Shown here piece by piece: positions 60,386 through 64,000 of a stretch of 64,000 nt of DNA; within the stretch, counting starts at the first letter, position 1; each line of letters opens with the position of its first letter. The DNA comes from Bog-950 sp046329495 (GTDB taxonomy: Bacteria; Bacteroidota; Bacteroidia; Chitinophagales; LD1). The stretch lies in NCBI GenBank assembly GCA_046329495.1, contig JAXLUO010000012.1:48295-112294 (forward strand). Reading direction: 5' to 3'. The notes below the pieces were generated by a model. The model made no database searches. It saw only the letters and a program-made list of their open reading frames with translations, and was not told the origin of the DNA. A program made the translations under genes and the position numbers.

Positions 60386-61069
60386 ATGAAATTGTTTCCT
60401 GAAAACGTAAGTACATATGGTGGTCAGATAGACCATCTCTTTTATCTCATTCTGATATTTGTGGCTATAGCCTTTTTTATCAGTTTGTTTGTGTTGTTCT
60501 ATCCGCTGGTGCGTTATCACAGCAGCAACAACAAAAAGGCTTCTTATATCACCGGCGAAAGCAGCAAACACTTCCGTTGGATAACCTACGCGCTGGTGGC
60601 ACTGGCCTTAAGCGACTTTGTTATCCTGTTTGCCGAGCACGATACATGGGAAACCATCGAGAACGTGCCTGCCAAAGTAGATGTAATGAACATCGTAACC
60701 GGCCGTCAGTGGAACTGGATTTTTACCTATCCGGGTCCTGATGGCAAGCTTTACACGGCCGATGATGTAGTAGTTGACGAAATTGACGGTGCGCTTCACG
60801 TGCCTGTTAACAAGAACATCCTGTTCGACCTCCGCTCAAAGGATGTATTGCACAGCTTCTTTGTAGCTAACAGCCGCTTAAAGCAGGATGTTATCCCCGG
60901 CCGCACCAACACCCGTTGGATCAACTTTACCAAAGAAGGCAAATACGACATTTCCTGCGCTGAGATATGCGGTAGCATGCACGGCCGCATGCGCAACTTT
61001 ATTGTAGTTGAATCGCAGGAGAAATACGAGCAATTCCTGCAGGATCTTTATTCTAAAAATGCTAAATAA
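60386..61069 (+). CDS. coxB: Cytochrome c oxidase subunit II
   Basis: 227 residues. Two N-terminal membrane helices (about 16-45 and 60-80) lead to a periplasmic cupredoxin domain. The CuA site is complete: His in DVLHSFFVAN, and CAEICGSMHGRM with two Cys, Glu, His and Met. CuA presence makes this a cytochrome c, not quinol, oxidase. It carries electrons from cytochrome c to subunit I. Confidence 0.95.
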   Translation: MKLFPENVSTYGGQIDHLFYLILIFVAIAFFISLFVLFYPLVRYHSSNNKKASYITGESSKHFRWITYALVALALSDFVILFAEHDTWETIENVPAKVDVMNIVTGRQWNWIFTYPGPDGKLYTADDVVVDEIDGALHVPVNKNILFDLRSKDVLHSFFVANSRLKQDVIPGRTNTRWINFTKEGKYDISCAEICGSMHGRMRNFIVVESQEKYEQFLQDLYSKNAK

Positions 61070-61089
61070 CATAAAACGTTAATACGAAG

Positions 61090-62778
61090 ATGGAACACGG
61101 TACACATCACTTAAGTTTCTGGAGAAAATATGTCTTTTCTCTCGACCATAAAACCATAGGAACACAGTATACGTTCACCGGCTTGTTAATGGCGGCAATA
61201 GGTGGTTTTTTAGCCTATGTATTTCGCTATAACCTGGCCTTCCCCGGCCAAAATATTCCGCTGTTCGGCCACTTAAGTTCCGATCAGTATAACACCTTCG
61301 TTACCTGCCACGGTATGATCATGGTGTTCTGGGTGGCTATGCCGATCCTGGTTGCCGGCTTCGGTAACTTCCTTATTCCATTAATGATAGGCACCGATGA
61401 TATGGCCTTTCCTACACTTAATATGATGTCCTTCTGGGTATTCTTCTTAAGTGCAGTTGTGCTGGTGGCTTCATTCTTCGTTCCCGGAGGCGCTTTCGGT
61501 GGCGGTTGGACCATGTATCCTCCGTTATCAGCTAACGGCTATGTAACCACCTCGCCTGATTTCTTCCGTGCCTTAATTGGCGGTAATAGCTTAATGATTT
61601 TAGCGGTGGCCCTGGAATTCATCTCCATCATGATGGGTGGTATCAACTTCGTAGTTACTACCATCAACAAGCGCACCAAAGGTATGACCGCCTGGCGTAT
61701 TCCATTGGTAGTTTGGTTCCTGAACATTGCTACCGTTATCTTCATGTTCTCGGTAGGGCCGCTGGTTGCCGGTGCATTTATGTTGTTGTTCGATATCACC
61801 CTGGGTTCTGGTTTCTACGACCCCGCACGTGGTGGCGACCCTATACTCTTCCAGCACTTGTTCTGGTTCTTCGGTCACCCTGAGGTGTATGTGTTGTTAT
61901 TACCTTCTTTAGGTGTATTAGGCGAAATCATCCCGGTATTTGCCCGTAAGCCGTTGTTCGCCTACAAGCGCATCGTAATTCTGGCTTTAGCATCTGCTGT
62001 ATTATCAGTAGTGGTATGGGCACACCACCAGTTCATTGCCGGTATCGATCCTCGTATGGCCACGTTCTTCAGTATCGGTACCATTATCATCTCCATTCCG
62101 TTTGCAGGTATTTTCCTGTCCTTTATGGCCAGCCTGTGGGGTGGCTCTATTAAACTGGAATTGCCGATGTTGTGGGCCTTAGGTTTCATCGCCCTGTTCC
62201 TTATCGGTGGTTTAACCGGTCTGTTCCTGGGTTCTAACGCCTTCGATATCTACGCACACGATACCTACTTCGTTATCGCACACTTCCACTACACGCTGTT
62301 CCCCGATATCTTCTTCGGGTTCTTTGCAGCATTCTATTTCTGGTTCCCTAAGTTTACAGGCAAGCACCTGAATGCAACCATTGGCAAGCTGCACTTCCTG
62401 TTCACCTTCATCTTCTTTAACAGCACCTTCTTCCTGTTATTCTTTAACGGCTTAGGTGGTCAACACCGTCGTATCAACAACTACGAATTGTTCAGCAACA
62501 TTGCCCGCGAGCCATTCATGACTTACGAAAAGATTGCTACCATCAGCGCCATCTGCTTAATCACTACCCAGTTGTTATTTATCATCAACCTGGTAATAAG
62601 CCTGCGTGCCGGTAAAAAGGCAGGCAACAATCCCTGGGAAGCCAACACACTGGAATGGGCTACTGCTTCACCTCCGCCACATGGCAACTTCGAAACACAC
62701 CCTGAAGTATTCCGTGGTGCTTACGAGTATAGCGTGCCCGGTCACGATTCTGATTTTTATCCTCAAAACGTAAAATAA
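61090..62778 (+). CDS. coxA: Cytochrome c oxidase subunit I
   Basis: 562 residues, about 12 membrane helices. HGMIMVFWVAMP carries a low-spin haem His. FGHPEVYVLLLPSLGVLGEI has the CuB His, the cross-linked Tyr and the Glu of the D-channel (A1-type aa3 oxidase). VVWAHHQFIAG carries CuB His-His, and HDTYFVIAHFHYTL carries haem ligands. It reduces O2 to water and pumps protons. The gene follows coxB by 21 bases. Confidence 0.97.
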   Translation: MEHGTHHLSFWRKYVFSLDHKTIGTQYTFTGLLMAAIGGFLAYVFRYNLAFPGQNIPLFGHLSSDQYNTFVTCHGMIMVFWVAMPILVAGFGNFLIPLMIGTDDMAFPTLNMMSFWVFFLSAVVLVASFFVPGGAFGGGWTMYPPLSANGYVTTSPDFFRALIGGNSLMILAVALEFISIMMGGINFVVTTINKRTKGMTAWRIPLVVWFLNIATVIFMFSVGPLVAGAFMLLFDITLGSGFYDPARGGDPILFQHLFWFFGHPEVYVLLLPSLGVLGEIIPVFARKPLFAYKRIVILALASAVLSVVVWAHHQFIAGIDPRMATFFSIGTIIISIPFAGIFLSFMASLWGGSIKLELPMLWALGFIALFLIGGLTGLFLGSNAFDIYAHDTYFVIAHFHYTLFPDIFFGFFAAFYFWFPKFTGKHLNATIGKLHFLFTFIFFNSTFFLLFFNGLGGQHRRINNYELFSNIAREPFMTYEKIATISAICLITTQLLFIINLVISLRAGKKAGNNPWEANTLEWATASPPPHGNFETHPEVFRGAYEYSVPGHDSDFYPQNVK

Positions 62779-62790
62779 TAATAGAAGAAC

Positions 62791-63396
62791 ATGAGTAGCC
62801 AAGCAACATTATCTACACCAATTGGCAAGGTGCCTCAGGGCCGCCTGGCCATGTGGACCTTGATTACGGGTGAATTAATGATTTTCGGTGGCCTTATAGC
62901 ATGTTATCTGCTGTATCGTCTTCGCTATCCTGAGTGGAGCATTCAGGCAGAACACACCTCAACGCTGATAGGCGCTATTAACACCATCGTGCTGCTGATA
63001 AGTAGTTTTACCGTGGTAAAGGCCCACGAAGCGGCCAATAAAAAGGAACTGAATAAAATCACCATGTGGATGTCCATCTCCATTGCAGGTGGTTTGATCT
63101 TCCTATTCGATAAAGGCATTGAATACTACCACGAAATTACCCACGGCTTAACCTTCAGCAGCCCTAAACTGTTAGCCGAAAACGATACCATAGGTTCGTT
63201 ATTCTGGTCGTTCTATTACCTGATGACCGGCTTGCACGGCCTGCACGTAATCGTTGGTATGATCATCATGTTCGTTATTATGCTGCAGGCACGCAAAGGC
63301 AAAAACCTGCACCGTGTAGAACTGGCCGGTATGTACTGGCACATGGTTGATTTGATCTGGATATTCTTATTCCCTCTGTTATACATCGCAAAATAA
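62791..63396 (+). CDS. Cytochrome c oxidase subunit III-type protein (first copy)
   Basis: 201 residues, five membrane helices: the short COX3/CyoC type. Visible: GRLAMWTLITGELMIFGGLIAC, STLIGAINTIVLLISSFTVV, GLHGLHVIVGMIIMFVIM and the C-terminal GMYWHMVDLIWIFLFPLLYI with the conserved WHxVDxxW motif. It is structural and stabilises subunit I. A second COX3-like gene begins at 63756. Confidence 0.92.
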   Translation: MSSQATLSTPIGKVPQGRLAMWTLITGELMIFGGLIACYLLYRLRYPEWSIQAEHTSTLIGAINTIVLLISSFTVVKAHEAANKKELNKITMWMSISIAGGLIFLFDKGIEYYHEITHGLTFSSPKLLAENDTIGSLFWSFYYLMTGLHGLHVIVGMIIMFVIMLQARKGKNLHRVELAGMYWHMVDLIWIFLFPLLYIAK

Positions 63397-63407
63397 AGCA
63401 TACACGT

Positions 63408-63746
63408 ATGGTTAATAATAACAACACCGAACACATCGAAATACCTACGCCTGAAACGGATTACCACGGTCACCCGCACTATTTCCGCATCCTGGTTTAC
63501 CTTATGTCGCTAATGACCTTCAGCTTAATTGTAGGTTATTTTGTAGGTCCTGTATTTGCTATCATCCTCATTTTTGCTGCAGCAGCAGTTAAAGCAAGCC
63601 TGGTAGTTAAGAATTTCATGCACCTTGGCTTCGAACCAATCCTTATCTGGATTGCCGTTGCAGCCGTGCTGTTCTGCTTAACCGCTTTCTTCTTTGGTAT
63701 CTATCCCGATATCACTGCTTCGCATTTAGATGTAGTTCCCCGTTAA
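63408..63746 (+). CDS. Cytochrome c oxidase subunit IV (CyoD-like)
   Basis: 112 residues. After a polar N-terminus with NTEHIEIPTPETDYHGHPHYFRI, three membrane helices follow (about 28-46, 48-66 and 78-98), including AAAAVKASLVVKNFMHLGFEP, characteristic of the prokaryotic subunit IV/CyoD family. It helps assemble the CuB centre. It is placed between the two subunit III genes. Confidence 0.88.
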   Translation: MVNNNNTEHIEIPTPETDYHGHPHYFRILVYLMSLMTFSLIVGYFVGPVFAIILIFAAAAVKASLVVKNFMHLGFEPILIWIAVAAVLFCLTAFFFGIYPDITASHLDVVPR

Positions 63747-63755
63747 TCCTGGTTT

Positions 63756-64000
63756 ATGCAAATGGCAATCGAACAACAAGAAGAACAATCAACCGGCTTA
63801 TCCAATGGTATACTGGGTATGCTGTTTTTGCTGACAACAGAATTCATGTTCTTTGCCGGCCTTATCAGCGCCTTTGTGGTAAACACAGCTAAGGAACCCG
63901 TATGGCCGCCAATGGGTCAGCCGCGCTTACCAATCGAGGTTACTGCTATTAACACCATCATCCTTTTATTCAGCGGCATCACTTTCTTTAGCTTCTATAA
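63756..64000 (+). CDS. Second cytochrome c oxidase subunit III-type gene (partial)
   Basis: The ATG at 63756 (or 63762) opens a frame that runs off the window after 81 codons. NGILGMLFLLTTEFMFFAGLI and VTAITNTIILLF-like text (EVTAINTIILLFSGITFF) match COX3 helices and parallel the 62791 gene. It is co-transcribed with subunit IV, 9 bases downstream. Confidence 0.85.
   Translation, partial: MQMAIEQQEEQSTGLSNGILGMLFLLTTEFMFFAGLISAFVVNTAKEPVWPPMGQPRLPIEVTAINTIILLFSGITFFSFY

Noticed and set aside
1..64000. tRNA or rRNA genes
   Set aside because: No cloverleaf with GTTC-A/T-arm context or conserved rRNA segment was recognised by eye; a tRNA scan would settle it.

Overview
The window is a chromosomal segment of a Bacteroidota bacterium. 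The evidence is a SusC/SusD pair, further TonB-dependent receptors paired with lipoproteins, five secreted proteins ending in type A type-IX-secretion (T9SS) sorting domains, SprB-type adhesin repeats, and promoters with the TAnnTTTG -7 element. Gene content (LuxC-type acyl-CoA reductase, DUF4249, DUF5689, DUF4412, DUF5522, cox operon with two subunit III genes) suggests Chitinophagales/Sphingobacteriia-like relatives, but I cannot fix the genus. I see no rRNA, tRNA, CRISPR array, transposase or phage gene.

Layout. 0-5 kb: secreted T9SS cargo, namely an SprB-repeat protein, a cytochrome-like/copper monooxygenase fusion and a small haem-type protein. 4.9-8.4 kb: core genes recF, pdhA, a membrane TPR protein and ribH. 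8.4-15.7 kb: an accessory, partly AT-rich island with two orphan ORFs next to attC-like inverted repeats, a three-copy palindromic intergenic repeat, a Crp/Fnr regulator with an SDR enzyme and twin palindromic operators, an AraC/VOC pair, and about 1.1 kb of hairpin-rich DNA without a credible gene. 15.7-21.1 kb: a SusC/SusD/Ig-like lipoprotein uptake operon. 21.3-24.9 kb: TPR protein, then a glycosyltransferase/DUF2304/TMTC-like operon that looks like a protein O-glycosylation module. 25-35.6 kb: housekeeping and metabolic genes (FGGY kinase, PLP enzyme, purB, topA, SirB1-like, LuxC-like, ddl, PASTA protein). 35.6-40.8 kb: T9SS protein, DCC protein, mltG, thioesterase, BrkB-like. 40.8-45.1 kb: TonB receptor plus DUF5689 lipoprotein. 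45.3-49.5 kb: radical SAM protein, hydrolase, class I aldolase, accD. 49.6-55 kb: second cytochrome-like/copper monooxygenase protein, then a TonB receptor with a DUF4249 lipoprotein. 55-58.8 kb: trxB and envelope proteins. 58.9-64 kb: an FNR-like regulator, a CRP-type palindrome and an aa3-type cytochrome oxidase operon that runs off the right edge.

How the genes fit together. Much of the window is cell-envelope biology: TonB-dependent import, T9SS export, lipoproteins, peptidoglycan enzymes and putative protein glycosylation. Aerobic respiration sits at the right end, with a probable redox or nutrient regulator immediately upstream. Start codons were moved inward from the longest ORF where a signal peptide, a -7 promoter element inside the extension, or a tight operon junction argued for it.
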